Shown here: one piece after another, positions 1-7,922 of the stretch
Layout: every line of letters starts with the position of its first letter
Position numbering within the stretch: position 1 is the first letter of the stretch
Assembly: GCA_963712995.1 (NCBI GenBank)
Contig: CAVQKH010000017.1
Span: 186,001 to 250,000, forward strand
Direction of reading: 5' to 3'
DNA length: 64,000 nt
Origin: GCA-003244245 sp963712995
GTDB lineage: Bacteria > Actinomycetota > Actinomycetes > Mycobacteriales > Pseudonocardiaceae
The notes under the pieces: generated by a model
Told to the model about the DNA's origin: nothing
The model's database searches: none
The model's input: the letters and a program-made list of their open reading frames with translations, nothing else
Translations under genes and position numbers: made by a program

Positions 1-36
1 AGGCGCTGTGATACCGGCAGGCGCTGTGATACCGGT
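1..36 (+). repeat. 18-bp tandem duplication at the presumed pqqC end
   Basis: The first 36 bases are two copies of an 18-bp unit (AGGCGCTGTGATACCGGC), differing only in the last base. In frame 3 the unit reads Tyr-Arg-Gln-Ala-Leu-stop, so each copy carries a TGA, at 9-11 and 27-29. Because pqqD and pqqE follow, the first copy is probably the last codons of pqqC, whose stop would then have been duplicated with its flank. Only about 8 coding bases are visible, so the pqqC assignment is inference. Confidence 0.5.
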
Positions 37-50
37 GCTGGACCGCCGCG

Positions 51-320
51 TTGGCGCTCACCGACCGGCCAGCACTGCGCCGCGGGGTGCGTGTCAGCAC
101 CGACCCACTCAGCGACGAGCCGATCCTGCTGTTCCCCGAGGGAGTGCTCTTCCTGAACGAGACGGCGGCGGCCGTCATCCGGCGCTGCGACGGCGACCGC
201 AACGTCGCCGAGGTGGTCCAGGCGGTCGGCGAGGACTACCACGACGTCGCCCTCGGGGACATCGTGGCACTGTTGCGGGATCTGATCGGGCAGCGGTTGC
301 TGGTGGCGGGCCGTGGATAG
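51..320 (+). CDS. pqqD: PQQ biosynthesis peptide chaperone PqqD
   Basis: Small protein of about 89 residues with the PqqD fold signature: an N-terminal RRGVRVSTDPLSDEPILLFPEG stretch (here about residues 10-31), then LNETAAAVIRRCDG and a helical C-terminus. PqqD binds the precursor peptide PqqA and presents it to the radical SAM enzyme PqqE. It overlaps the pqqE start by 8 bases, which supports the pairing and co-translation. No ATG is available. I take TTG at 51 because the conserved ALRRGVRV motif must be included; GTG at 90 would cut into it. There is no clear Shine-Dalgarno sequence. MftB-type relatives look similar, but the next gene points to PQQ. Confidence 0.82.
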   Translation: MALTDRPALRRGVRVSTDPLSDEPILLFPEGVLFLNETAAAVIRRCDGDRNVAEVVQAVGEDYHDVALGDIVALLRDLIGQRLLVAGRG

Positions 321-1377
321 GCCGCTGGGCCTGCTCGCCGAGCTGACCTACCGGTGCCCGCTGCACTGCCCGTACTGCTCCAATCCCGTCACGGTCCCGG
401 ATGCCCCGGAATTGACCTTGCCCGAATGGTTGCGCGTGCTGGCGCAGGCCCGGCAGCTCGGCGTGCTCCAGCTGCATCTCACCGGAGGTGAGCCACTGGC
501 CCGGCGCGACCTGACCCCGCTCGTTGCCAGGGCCAGTGAGCTGGGTTTCTACATCAGTCTGGTCACCAGCGGGGTGGGCCTCGACGCGCGGCGGGCCAGC
601 GAGCTGGCGCATGCCGGACTCGACCACGTCCAGCTCAGCATGCAGGACTCCGACCGGGTGGCGGCCGAGGAGGTGGCGGGGGCCCGTGTGGTGAATCACA
701 AGATGGCCGCTGCGCGAGCGGTCACGGCGCTGGGACTGCCGCTGACGATCAACGTCGTGCTGCATCGCGGGAACATCGGCCGGATCGCGCCGATCGCGGA
801 CCTCGCCGCCGCACTCGGTGCGGAGCGCCTCGAGCTCGCGCACACGCAGTATTACGGCTGGGGGCTGCTCAACCGGTCGGCGCTGCTGCCGACGCGTGAG
901 CAGGTGCTCGCCGCCGAGCAGGCCGTCGCGCACGCGCGCGCGGCGCACCAGGACACCCTGGAGATTCTCTACGTCGTCGCGGACTACTACGAGCCGTACC
1001 CGAAACCGTGCATGCACGGCTGGGGACGCCGGCACATCGTCATCGCACCGGACGGGCGAGCGCTGCCCTGCTCAGCGGCCGCGCAGATCGCCGGGCTCGG
1101 TATCGACAACGTGCGCGAGCGCCCGCTGAGTGAGATCTGGCACCACTCCCCCGCCTTCACCCGGTTTCGCGGAGCGGAGTGGATGCCGGAGCCCTGCCGC
1201 AGCTGCCCGCGCAAGGAGATCGACTTCGGCGGCTGCCGCTGCCAGGCCTTCGCCCTCACCGGGGACGCGGCACGGGCCGATCCGGTATGCCGGCTCTCAC
1301 CCGACCATCACCTGATCGACGCCACTCTGAGGAACGCCCAGCCGCACGCCTCGCCGCTCCCCCGATCGAACCCGTGA
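313..1377 (+). CDS. pqqE: PQQ biosynthesis radical SAM enzyme PqqE
   Basis: A 354-residue radical SAM/SPASM protein. The SAM-cluster motif CPLHCPYC gives Cys15, Cys19 and Cys22, followed by the LTGGEP motif near residue 57. Auxiliary cluster cysteines follow: CMHGWG near 233, PCSAA near 252, and the CRSC and GGCRCQ group near 296-312. PqqE joins the glutamate and tyrosine side chains of PqqA, the first carbon-carbon bond of pyrroloquinoline quinone. Length and the opening LLAELTYRCPL match PqqE rather than MftC. The GTG start at 313 lies inside the end of pqqD. Its TGA stop sits in the left arm of the palindrome at 1373-1417. PqqA, PqqB and PqqC would lie upstream, outside the window. Confidence 0.92.
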   Translation: MDRPLGLLAELTYRCPLHCPYCSNPVTVPDAPELTLPEWLRVLAQARQLGVLQLHLTGGEPLARRDLTPLVARASELGFYISLVTSGVGLDARRASELAHAGLDHVQLSMQDSDRVAAEEVAGARVVNHKMAAARAVTALGLPLTINVVLHRGNIGRIAPIADLAAALGAERLELAHTQYYGWGLLNRSALLPTREQVLAAEQAVAHARAAHQDTLEILYVVADYYEPYPKPCMHGWGRRHIVIAPDGRALPCSAAAQIAGLGIDNVRERPLSEIWHHSPAFTRFRGAEWMPEPCRSCPRKEIDFGGCRCQAFALTGDAARADPVCRLSPDHHLIDATLRNAQPHASPLPRSNP

Positions 1378-1417
1378 GTGGTATTCGGTGCTTGTAGCAC
1401 CCCGAATACCACTCACG
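1373..1417. terminator. Perfect palindrome between convergent genes, likely bidirectional terminator
   Basis: Two perfect 16-base arms, CGTGAGTGGTATTCGG at 1373-1388 and its reverse complement at 1402-1417, enclose a second small stem (GGTGCT, TGT, AGCACC). The TGA stop of pqqE (1375-1377) is in the left arm. The TGA stop of the convergent membrane gene (1413-1415 read on minus) is in the right arm. The outer GTGAGTGG...CCACTCAC stem recurs at 45521-45566, so this is probably a member of a dispersed palindrome family. Confidence 0.7.
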
Positions 1418-2033
1418 AGTGCAGTCGCCGGCGGTGTCTGTTCGGCGCCAGCTCACCGAGCCGGCGAGGGGAGCCGGTAGCCGCGCAGGTCAGGTCGGGC
1501 AAGCGACCGGGGTGCGGATGTCGCCGGTGCCGGCTGGCCAGTGCTGCGTTGGTGGATGCGGCGCCCGCACCGATCGTGGCGAGTATCAGGGTGGCGGCGG
1601 CCTGGCCGAGCATGCCCGGCGCGAGCGTCGGTGCCGGGCCGACTGTCCGCGTGATCGCGTACCACCATTGCGACCACAGGGACAGGTCGGTCCAGGTGTC
1701 GGTGAAGCGCTGGTCGAGCGGTCCGGACTCGTAATTGACCAGCGCGTGTTCAAAGACGCCGTACACCGACGCGGCGAGCACGAGCAGCGCCAGCCCGCGC
1801 ACCACCGGGACGTGGGCCGGTCGCGTCGTGTGCAGAGCCAAGGCAGCTGCCAGCACGACGAGCGCGACCCACGGCACGAGTTGGATGGCACCGTTCCAGT
1901 GTTTCAAGCTCGCCAGTTCGAATGCGGTGCCTGCGATGCCGAGCGCGGTGAGCGCAACCAGGCATCCGCGCAGCACGTGCAGCGGGTCAGCCCGCCGCGC
2001 GTGGCGCACGGGGGTCACGGCAGCAGTACTGAC
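1413..2033 (-). CDS. Four-helix membrane protein, unknown function
   Basis: About 206 residues with four hydrophobic segments: LRGCLVALTALGIAGTAFEL, then VPWVALVVLAAALAL, then GLALLVLAASVYGVFEHAL, and MLGQAAATLILATIGAGAA near the end. The tail is basic, arginine- and histidine-rich. I chose the GTG at 2033 (VSTAAVTPVRHARRADPL) because the longer reading frame upstream runs through the lipoprotein gene and is arginine-rich nonsense. This start overlaps the lipoprotein stop by 19 bases, so the two are probably one transcript and the products may act together at the membrane. I recognise no family. Confidence 0.65.
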   Translation of the reverse strand, partial: VSTAAVTPVRHARRADPLHVLRGCLVALTALGIAGTAFELASLKHWNGAIQLVPWVALVVLAAALALHTTRPAHVPVVRGLALLVLAASVYGVFEHALVNYESGPLDQRFTDTWTDLSLWSQWWYAITRTVGPAPTLAPGMLGQAAATLILATIGAGAASTNAALASRHRRHPHPGRLPDLTCAATGSPRRLGELAPNRHRRRLHS

Positions 2034-2434
2034 ACGATCTGGTCGATCGTCTGCTGGGTGGGGTTGTACTTGAGCAGGCTGTCCTTCAACTTGGCCAGAC
2101 CGAGGTCGTCCGTGGCGTAGGGCCGGTACTCGACGACCTCGGCGGCCCACCGCTTGGGGCTACCCACGCCGGCTGCCTTGAGCGCAGCCGCGATAGCATC
2201 CTGGCTGGCCGTGTTGGCCGACACCTTCGGTGTGTTCTTCGGCGCCTTCTGCTCTACGACGACCGGGGCCGGGTCTACCGGGACCGGGTCGCCTGGATCC
2301 GCGAGATAGCTCACCTCGGCCGCCGGCACCGGCGCGCCTGCACCAGCAGTGGTCGAACCACCGCAGGCAGCCAGGGACACACCTAAGACGACGGCGCCGA
2401 TCGCCGCGAGGACAGGCTTCTCAGAACTGGGCAT
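2015..2434 (-). CDS. Small secreted lipoprotein, unknown function
   Basis: A 139-residue protein with a clear lipoprotein signal peptide: MPSSEKP, a hydrophobic stretch, then the lipobox GVSLAACGG with Cys at about residue 24. A low-complexity Ala/Gly/Pro/Val linker follows. The C-terminal part from about residue 70 (NTASQDAIAAALKAAGV, then DDLGLAKLKDSLLKYNPTQQTIDQIVSVL) looks like a small helical domain. It would be anchored on the outer face of the cytoplasmic membrane. It is encoded directly before a four-helix membrane protein with a 19-base overlap. No enzyme motif is visible, and I cannot name the family. Confidence 0.72.
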   Translation of the reverse strand: MPSSEKPVLAAIGAVVLGVSLAACGGSTTAGAGAPVPAAEVSYLADPGDPVPVDPAPVVVEQKAPKNTPKVSANTASQDAIAAALKAAGVGSPKRWAAEVVEYRPYATDDLGLAKLKDSLLKYNPTQQTIDQIVSVLLP

Positions 2435-2761
2435 GATCCTTCTCTTCCGCCGAGGGGAGGTTGGTTGTCACATGGCGCCGCGTGAGCGCGACCCTATGAA
2501 GCCAGATCGAGATCTCGCCGAGATCTGAGAACGCGGGTTGAACTGCCGCGCCCATCGGCTCGCTGGGGGCGCCGAAAGACGCCGACGTTGCTCCGGATGC
2601 CACACCCACTAGCCCATTCGGCCGCAACCCTCCTCACCTCAGCGCCGCAACCAGCTACCCCGCGGCCCGATGTGACGCCTATCGGGAGTGCCGGACCGCT
2701 CACAGCCCCGGTATGGCTCCACACCGGGGCTGTGCGATATCGGGGCTGTGCGAGGAAACGG
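2435..2761. other. Intergenic region without a convincing gene
   Basis: These 327 bases lie between the lipoprotein start and the helicase stop. Short open frames are present on both strands, but none has a ribosome binding site, codon bias or recognisable motif. The region should hold the promoter of the lipoprotein operon and the helicase terminator at 2701-2734. Confidence 0.6.
2701..2734 (-). terminator. Hairpin downstream of the DEAD-box helicase
   Basis: Perfect 12-base arms (CACAGCCCCGGT and ACCGGGGCTGTG) around a 10-base loop, 28 bases past the helicase stop on the minus strand. There is no long U-run, as is common in actinobacteria. A third partial copy of the arm (CGGGGCTGTG) follows at 2741-2750. 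Confidence 0.55.
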
Positions 2762-4081
2762 TCAGGCGACGCGGCGGGCTGACCGGCGCCGGGCGGGCCG
2801 CCGCGGTGCGCGGCGGGAGGGCGCGGTGGCGCTGTTGCGGCGGCGCGGCGATGGCGGCGATGGCGGCGCGGCCTGGGACGGGGTCACGAGGGCAGCCGGG
2901 GGGCCGGTGAGCGCGGCGATCTGCTCGGCGCCTGGCCGCACCCGCGCCACCACCGGCCGGATGCCGGCCAGCCGGGTCAGCGCCCGCACCTGCTTGAGCT
3001 GCTCCGGAGTGGACAGGGTGATCACCAGCCCCTCGGCGCCGGCTCTGCCGGTGCGACCGGAACGGTGCAGGTATGACTTGCACTCGGCGGGAGGATCCAC
3101 GTGCACAACCAGGCCGATCTCGTCGACGTGGATGCCGCGCGCGGCGATGTCGGTAGCCACCAGCACCCGCACGGTGCCGTCGCTGAAGGACGCAAGATTG
3201 CGGGCTCGGATGTTCTGCGAAAGATCCCCGTGCAGTTCCACGGCGGGCAGCCCGGCGATGGTCAGCTGCTTGGCCAGCTTGCGCGCGCCGTGCTTGGTGC
3301 GGGTGAACAGCAGGCTGCGGCGCTGGCCGGAGGCGAGTTCGCGGATCACCGATGGCTTGTCGGCGTGCTCCACGGTGAACACGTGGTGCTCCATCCCGGA
3401 TACCGGCGCCACCGGCGGGTCGACCGAATGCACCATGGGGTCGTTCAGGTAGCGGCGCACCAGCACGTCCACAGCGCTGTCCAGGGTGGCGGAGAACAGC
3501 AGCCGCTGGGTGCCGGCCGGGGTGCGGTCCAGCAGCCTGCGCACCGCCGGCAGGAAACCCAGGTCGGCCATGTGGTCGGCCTCGTCCAGGACTGTGACCT
3601 CGACCTCGTCGAGGTGCACGTGACCCTGGCCGAGCAGGTCTTCCAAGCGGCCGGGGCAGGCGATGAGAATGTCGATCCCGCCGCGTAGGGCGGACACCTG
3701 CCGGCCCTGGCCGACACCGCCGTAGATAGTGGTGATCCGCTGCCCCAACTTGGCGGCCAGCGGGGCGAAGGTCTCGGCAACCTGGTCGGCCAGTTCCCTG
3801 GTGGGCACGAGCACCAGAGCGCGCGGGTGGCCGGCGGTGCGGCGCAGCCCGGAGTGCGCCAGCGCGGTGATCGTCGGAATCGCGAAGGCCAGCGTCTTGC
3901 CACTGCCGGTTCGGCCGCGGCCCAGCACGTCACGACCGGCGAGTGCGTCCGGTAGCGTCGCGGCCTGGATCGGAAAAGCTGCGGTGAGGCCCTGACGGTC
4001 CAGCACGGTGAGCAGTTCCGCTCGCACTCCGAGCTCGCGAAAACTGCATGGCTGCCCGGGGGCGGGATGGTTCGAAGACAC
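2762..4081 (-). CDS. DEAD-box ATP-dependent RNA helicase
   Basis: A 439-residue RNA helicase. Motifs run in order: Q-motif region SFRELGV to FPIQAATLP, Walker A GRTGSGKT (about 56-63), PTRELADQ, motif II VLDEADHM, motif III LFSATLD, ATDIAARGIHV and HRSGRTGRAG. The C-terminal 60 residues are Pro/Ala/Arg-rich and basic, a typical RNA-binding tail. It should unwind short RNA duplexes in ribosome assembly or mRNA turnover. I chose GTG at 4081 because AGGAGAGGAAC lies about 10 bases upstream and the longer frame has no homology-like sequence. It is divergent from the ferredoxin reductase gene. Confidence 0.88.
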   Translation of the reverse strand: MSSNHPAPGQPCSFRELGVRAELLTVLDRQGLTAAFPIQAATLPDALAGRDVLGRGRTGSGKTLAFAIPTITALAHSGLRRTAGHPRALVLVPTRELADQVAETFAPLAAKLGQRITTIYGGVGQGRQVSALRGGIDILIACPGRLEDLLGQGHVHLDEVEVTVLDEADHMADLGFLPAVRRLLDRTPAGTQRLLFSATLDSAVDVLVRRYLNDPMVHSVDPPVAPVSGMEHHVFTVEHADKPSVIRELASGQRRSLLFTRTKHGARKLAKQLTIAGLPAVELHGDLSQNIRARNLASFSDGTVRVLVATDIAARGIHVDEIGLVVHVDPPAECKSYLHRSGRTGRAGAEGLVITLSTPEQLKQVRALTRLAGIRPVVARVRPGAEQIAALTGPPAALVTPSQAAPPSPPSPRRRNSATAPSRRAPRRPARRRSARRVA

Positions 4082-4262
4082 GCGGGAGTGTTCCTCTCCT
4101 GGAGCTTGGTGGCCGCTGATGCGTGGCCACCCCGCTATCCCACGGAGAAGCTCCCGCGCCGTGCAGGCGCGCACAGTCGACCTCGGCTGGCACCGGCCTC
4201 GGTGCCAGCATCGCTACTCCATTGTGCCCGATCATCGGCACAGCCTGAAACGGGAGGGGCTC

Positions 4263-5465
4263 ATGGAGCATGTGGTGATTGTCGGTGCCGGGCTGGGAGG
4301 CTTGCGCACCGTGGAGTTCCTGCGCGCCGAGGGGTACTCCGGGCGGATCACCCTCATCGGAGATGAGCGGCACGAGCCCTACGATCGGCCCCCGCTGTCC
4401 AAGCAGATCCTCGCCGGGCGCTGGCCCGAGGAACGGGCCGCGCTGCACCGCGGTGAGCTGGCCGACCTGGACATCGCGGTGTACCTGGGCCGCTCAGCGG
4501 TGAGTGTCGACGGTGCCGCCGTCGACCTCGACGACGGCACCCGGCTGCCTTATGACGCGCTGGTGGTGGCGACCGGAGTGCGGCCACGGCGACTGCCGGG
4601 CCAGCCCGATCACCCGGAGCTGCACGTGCTGCGCACGCTGGATGATTGCCGGGGGTTGCGGGACTCGATCTCCCGGGCCCGCTCGTTGCTGGTGGTCGGG
4701 GCCGGTTTCATCGGTGCCGAGGTCGCCGCGACCGCCCGCGTGGCCGGCCTCGAGGTGACCATGCTGGAGGCGCTGCCGGTGCCATTCGCCCGCGTTCTGG
4801 GCGAGCAGATGGGACAGCTGTGCGCCCAGCTACAGACCGACAACGGGGTCACGGTGCGCTGCGGAGCACAGCTGGCGGAGTTCGTCGGCAGCGAGGATGG
4901 GATCACCGCGCGGCTGGCCGATGGGAGCAGCGTGCGGGCGGATTGCGGCGTGGTCGGCGTGGGTACCGTGATCGACGGCGGGTGGCTCGCCGGGCTCGGG
5001 GTATCCACCGCAGGTGGGCTGCCCTGTGACGTCGCCGGGCTGGTGGAGGGCACGGACAACGTCTACGCGGTCGGCGACATCGCCGCCTGGCGGCACCCAG
5101 CTGTGGGAGACCGACCGCGCATCGAGCACTGGACCTCAGCCGGCGAGCAGGCCGCCGTCGTCGCGCAGCGGCTCGCCGGCAAGCCGATCACCCGCCACGC
5201 CGACGTGGTGCCGTACTTCTGGTCCGACCAGTACGGGCTGACCTTGCAACTGGTCGGGCGCAGCGATCTGGCGAGTTCCGTCGAGGTGCTGCACGACCCC
5301 GGCGTGATCAAGGGCACCGTGGCGGGTTACTTCGCCGACGGCGCTCTCGTCGCCGTGCTGGCCTTTCAGGCCCCCCGGCTGCTCAATCGCTACCGCAAGC
5401 TGGTGTCCAGCGGCGCCAGTGAGCACGAGGTCCGCTCCACCGCAGCCGAACTCGCCGCCCGGTAA
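4263..5465 (+). CDS. FAD-dependent NAD(P)H ferredoxin reductase
   Basis: A 400-residue flavoprotein of the ferredoxin/rubredoxin reductase (BphA4-like) family. The N-terminal FAD Rossmann motif is VIVGAGLGGL (residues 5-14), followed by the family-typical YDRPPLSKQ. A second NAD-binding motif, VVGAGFIGAEVAA, lies near 145. The FAD-contacting VYAVGDIA lies near 265, with a reductase C-terminal domain after it. It passes electrons from NADH to a small iron-sulfur protein, often serving a P450 or an oxygenase, but no partner is adjacent. ATG at 4263 follows GGGAGGGG at good spacing. It converges on the MATE gene with 19 bases between stops. Confidence 0.88.
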   Translation: MEHVVIVGAGLGGLRTVEFLRAEGYSGRITLIGDERHEPYDRPPLSKQILAGRWPEERAALHRGELADLDIAVYLGRSAVSVDGAAVDLDDGTRLPYDALVVATGVRPRRLPGQPDHPELHVLRTLDDCRGLRDSISRARSLLVVGAGFIGAEVAATARVAGLEVTMLEALPVPFARVLGEQMGQLCAQLQTDNGVTVRCGAQLAEFVGSEDGITARLADGSSVRADCGVVGVGTVIDGGWLAGLGVSTAGGLPCDVAGLVEGTDNVYAVGDIAAWRHPAVGDRPRIEHWTSAGEQAAVVAQRLAGKPITRHADVVPYFWSDQYGLTLQLVGRSDLASSVEVLHDPGVIKGTVAGYFADGALVAVLAFQAPRLLNRYRKLVSSGASEHEVRSTAAELAAR

Positions 5466-5484
5466 CCGCTCGCACTGGAGGACA

Positions 5485-6885
5485 TCACAGTCTCCGCAAT
5501 GTGAGGCTGGAGGTCATCCCAGCGGCTGGGAAACGCAGCGCGCGAAGGTAGCGGATCAGCAGCAGTGCCGCGGTGGTGGTCAGCCCGCCGAGCAGGCCCA
5601 GCCACATGCCGAGCGGGCCGAGTCCGAGCAGCCGGCTCAGCAACAGCGCTACCGGTAGGCCGACGAGCCAGTATCCGATGAGGGTGGCCCGGAATCCACC
5701 GGCTGTGTCGTCCAGTCCACGCAGCAACCCGACGCCGATGTTCTGCGCCGAGTCGGCGAACTGCAGCACGGCGGCCACGACCAGTAACTGGCCGGCGACG
5801 GCGAGTGCTGCGGCGTCGGCCGGAACGCCGGGGTCGAGGAACACCCCGAGCACCGCGCCGGGGGCGAGCAGGTAGACGGCGGCGACCACCGCCGCAACCA
5901 TCGCGCCCTGAACCAGCGCAGTGCAGGCCAGCCGGATCAAGGGATCCCTCCGCCTGGTTGCCCACTGCCTGCTGACCAGAATCGACGAGCCGTGCGAGAT
6001 CCCTACGCTGATCTGGAACACCGTGTACACCAGCTGATTCACCACGGTGTGTGCGGCCAGCGCCGCCGCTCCGAAACCGCCCATGACCAGCGCGACCACC
6101 GAGAAGAAACCGGCCTCGGAACCGTAGGTGGCGGCGATCGGGACGCCGAGGCGCAGCAGCCGCCGAATCTCTGTCAGCGACGCCCGCCAGCCGGCCACCG
6201 AGAGACTCGGGGTCAGCACCGGATCGCCGCGCACCGCCGCGTAGAGCAGCCCGAAAGACAGCAGGTAGACAACGCTGGTGGCGATGCCGATTCCCACCAG
6301 CCCGAGCCGTGGTACAGGTCCGAACCCGAAGCCCAGCAGCGCGTTCAGTCCGGCGTTCACCATGATCGAGACCACCGTGATCCAGACCAGCGCTCGCGGC
6401 CGGCGCATGCCGACGCTGTACTGGCGCAGCGCCTGAAACCACAAACACGGCAGCAACCCCGGTGCCAGGGCGATCAGCATCGCCCGGGCCAGCGCGGCGA
6501 CCTCGCCGTCCTGCCCGAGCCAATGCAGCATCTGGCCGAATCCGACCATTCCCGCCGCACCCACCACGCCGGCGACGGTGGACACCGCGAACGCGGCCCG
6601 CAGCACGTCCCGGATCTGACCCTCCGGCGGCTCGCCATGGTCTTCGGCGCGGGCGGCGGCGGCCGCCACCTGGTTGCCGACCGCGGTGACCAGCCCGACA
6701 CCCATCGTGCGCAACTGGTTGAACAGCACGATCGCCAGCCCACCGCCGGCCAGCGACGCCGCGCCCAACACACCGATCATGATCGTATCGGTGGTGGTCA
6801 GGGCCACCTGGGCGAGTTGGGTGATGGCGATGGGGCCGGCCAGCGCGGCCAACGCCCGGTGTTCGCGCAGTGCCGGACGGGTCAC
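5485..6885 (-). CDS. MATE-family efflux transporter (metallophore exporter candidate)
   Basis: A 466-residue polytopic membrane protein with about 12 helices in two MATE repeats. It opens LAGPIAITQLAQVALTTTDTIMIGVLG, the usual MATE N-terminal helix, and repeats the pattern after the middle (GVPIAATYGSEAGFFSVVALVMGGFGAAALAAHTV). The GTG start at 6885 overlaps the stop of the SbnA-like gene as GTGA, so translation is coupled. It is the last gene of the five-gene biosynthetic operon. In that setting I infer that it exports the product; siderophore operons commonly carry an MFS or MATE exporter. MATE pumps usually use a sodium or proton gradient. Confidence 0.85.
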   Translation of the reverse strand: MTRPALREHRALAALAGPIAITQLAQVALTTTDTIMIGVLGAASLAGGGLAIVLFNQLRTMGVGLVTAVGNQVAAAAARAEDHGEPPEGQIRDVLRAAFAVSTVAGVVGAAGMVGFGQMLHWLGQDGEVAALARAMLIALAPGLLPCLWFQALRQYSVGMRRPRALVWITVVSIMVNAGLNALLGFGFGPVPRLGLVGIGIATSVVYLLSFGLLYAAVRGDPVLTPSLSVAGWRASLTEIRRLLRLGVPIAATYGSEAGFFSVVALVMGGFGAAALAAHTVVNQLVYTVFQISVGISHGSSILVSRQWATRRRDPLIRLACTALVQGAMVAAVVAAVYLLAPGAVLGVFLDPGVPADAAALAVAGQLLVVAAVLQFADSAQNIGVGLLRGLDDTAGGFRATLIGYWLVGLPVALLLSRLLGLGPLGMWLGLLGGLTTTAALLLIRYLRALRFPAAGMTSSLTLRRL

Positions 6886-7922
6886 GATGTGCTGACTGTG
6901 GTGTGCGCGAACCTGGTGAGCAGGGTGTCCACCCGGGCTTCGACGCCGTCGTCCAGCAGATCGCGGTCCTTCATCCAGCCATCGTCGAACACACTGTCCA
7001 GGTATTTCTCTCCACCGTCGCAGATCAGCCCCACCATCGTTGATCCGGCGGGCGACGCGTCCAGCATGTCCAGTGCCTGCCAGACCACGCCACCCGCGGA
7101 TCCGCCGATGAGCAGACCGGTACGCCGCGCGATCACCCGCGCGGTGCCGAACGCCTCCTGGTCGGAGACCTTGTAGCCGTCGTCGATGAGGTCGAAATCG
7201 ACCAGGGCGCCGATCTCGGCGCCCACCGGGGTACCGGTACCGGACTGGTAGTACGGCCCGCCCGGTCCACCGAACGCGATCGATCCCACCGGTTCGACGC
7301 CGACCAGCTGCACGTCCGGATACCGGGCCCGCAGGATGCGTCCAGTACCGCACAGCGACCCGCCGGTGCCCACCGCGCCGATCAGACAGTCGATCCCGTC
7401 CGGAAGCGCGGCGCACAGCTCGTCGGCGACCGGGTAGTAGCCGACGGCGTTGCTCGGGTTGTTGTGCTGTTCGGTGAAGATGGTGTTGTGACCGCCCTCG
7501 GCCAGGCGTGCGGCGAGCTCTTCCCGGGCGGCGGTGGCCAGTCCCTCAGTGCCGTCATCGGTCACGTAGATCAGGTCTGCGCCCATGGCGCGCATCGCGC
7601 GCAGCTTGTCCGCACTGGCGTGCCCGTCGACCACGGCGGTGAACTGGTAGCCGCGTTCAGCGGCGAGCACCGCCAGGCCCAGCCCGGTGTTGCCGGAGGT
7701 GGACTCGACGATCCGGCCGCCGGCCCGGAGCTCACCCCGACGCTCGGCATCGAGCACCATCTGATGGGCCATCCGGATCTTCGCGGTACCGGTCGGGTTG
7801 AAGAACTCCAGCTTGAGGAGCAGGCGGGTACCGGTGGGGGTCCGGCACAGCTCGAACAACGGGGTGTGCCCGATGAGATCCGAGACCCGACGTACCACGG
7901 TGGGAGCGGTTGACTTATCCAT
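6882..7922 (-). CDS. SbnA-like PLP synthase (cysteine synthase family)
   Basis: A 346-residue fold-type II PLP enzyme. The Schiff-base lysine is Lys48 in FNPTGTAKIRM, the substrate loop STSGNTGLG lies near 74, and the phosphate-binding GTGGSLCGTG near 190. Sequence style and the SbnB-like neighbour point to the SbnA branch. SbnA condenses O-phospho-L-serine with L-glutamate to give N-(1-amino-1-carboxy-2-ethyl)-glutamate (ACEGA), the precursor of 2,3-diaminopropionate. A plain cysteine synthase is less likely because of the operon. It overlaps the decarboxylase stop by 8 bases and the MATE start by 4. Confidence 0.83.
   Translation of the reverse strand: MDKSTAPTVVRRVSDLIGHTPLFELCRTPTGTRLLLKLEFFNPTGTAKIRMAHQMVLDAERRGELRAGGRIVESTSGNTGLGLAVLAAERGYQFTAVVDGHASADKLRAMRAMGADLIYVTDDGTEGLATAAREELAARLAEGGHNTIFTEQHNNPSNAVGYYPVADELCAALPDGIDCLIGAVGTGGSLCGTGRILRARYPDVQLVGVEPVGSIAFGGPGGPYYQSGTGTPVGAEIGALVDFDLIDDGYKVSDQEAFGTARVIARRTGLLIGGSAGGVVWQALDMLDASPAGSTMVGLICDGGEKYLDSVFDDGWMKDRDLLDDGVEARVDTLLTRFAHTTVSTS

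Noticed and set aside
175..1035. Long minus-strand open frame opposite pqqD and pqqE
   Set aside because: Arginine-rich translation without motifs, exactly antisense to clear PQQ genes; a high-GC shadow.
313..1377. PqqE read as the mycofactocin enzyme MftC
   Set aside because: The start LLAELTYRCPLHCPYCSNP and the PqqD-like partner fit PqqE; no mycofactocin precursor or other mft gene is present.
6882..7922. SbnA-like gene read as a housekeeping cysteine synthase
   Set aside because: It is translationally coupled in an iron-boxed operon with SbnB-like and decarboxylase genes, which argues for the ACEGA reaction.
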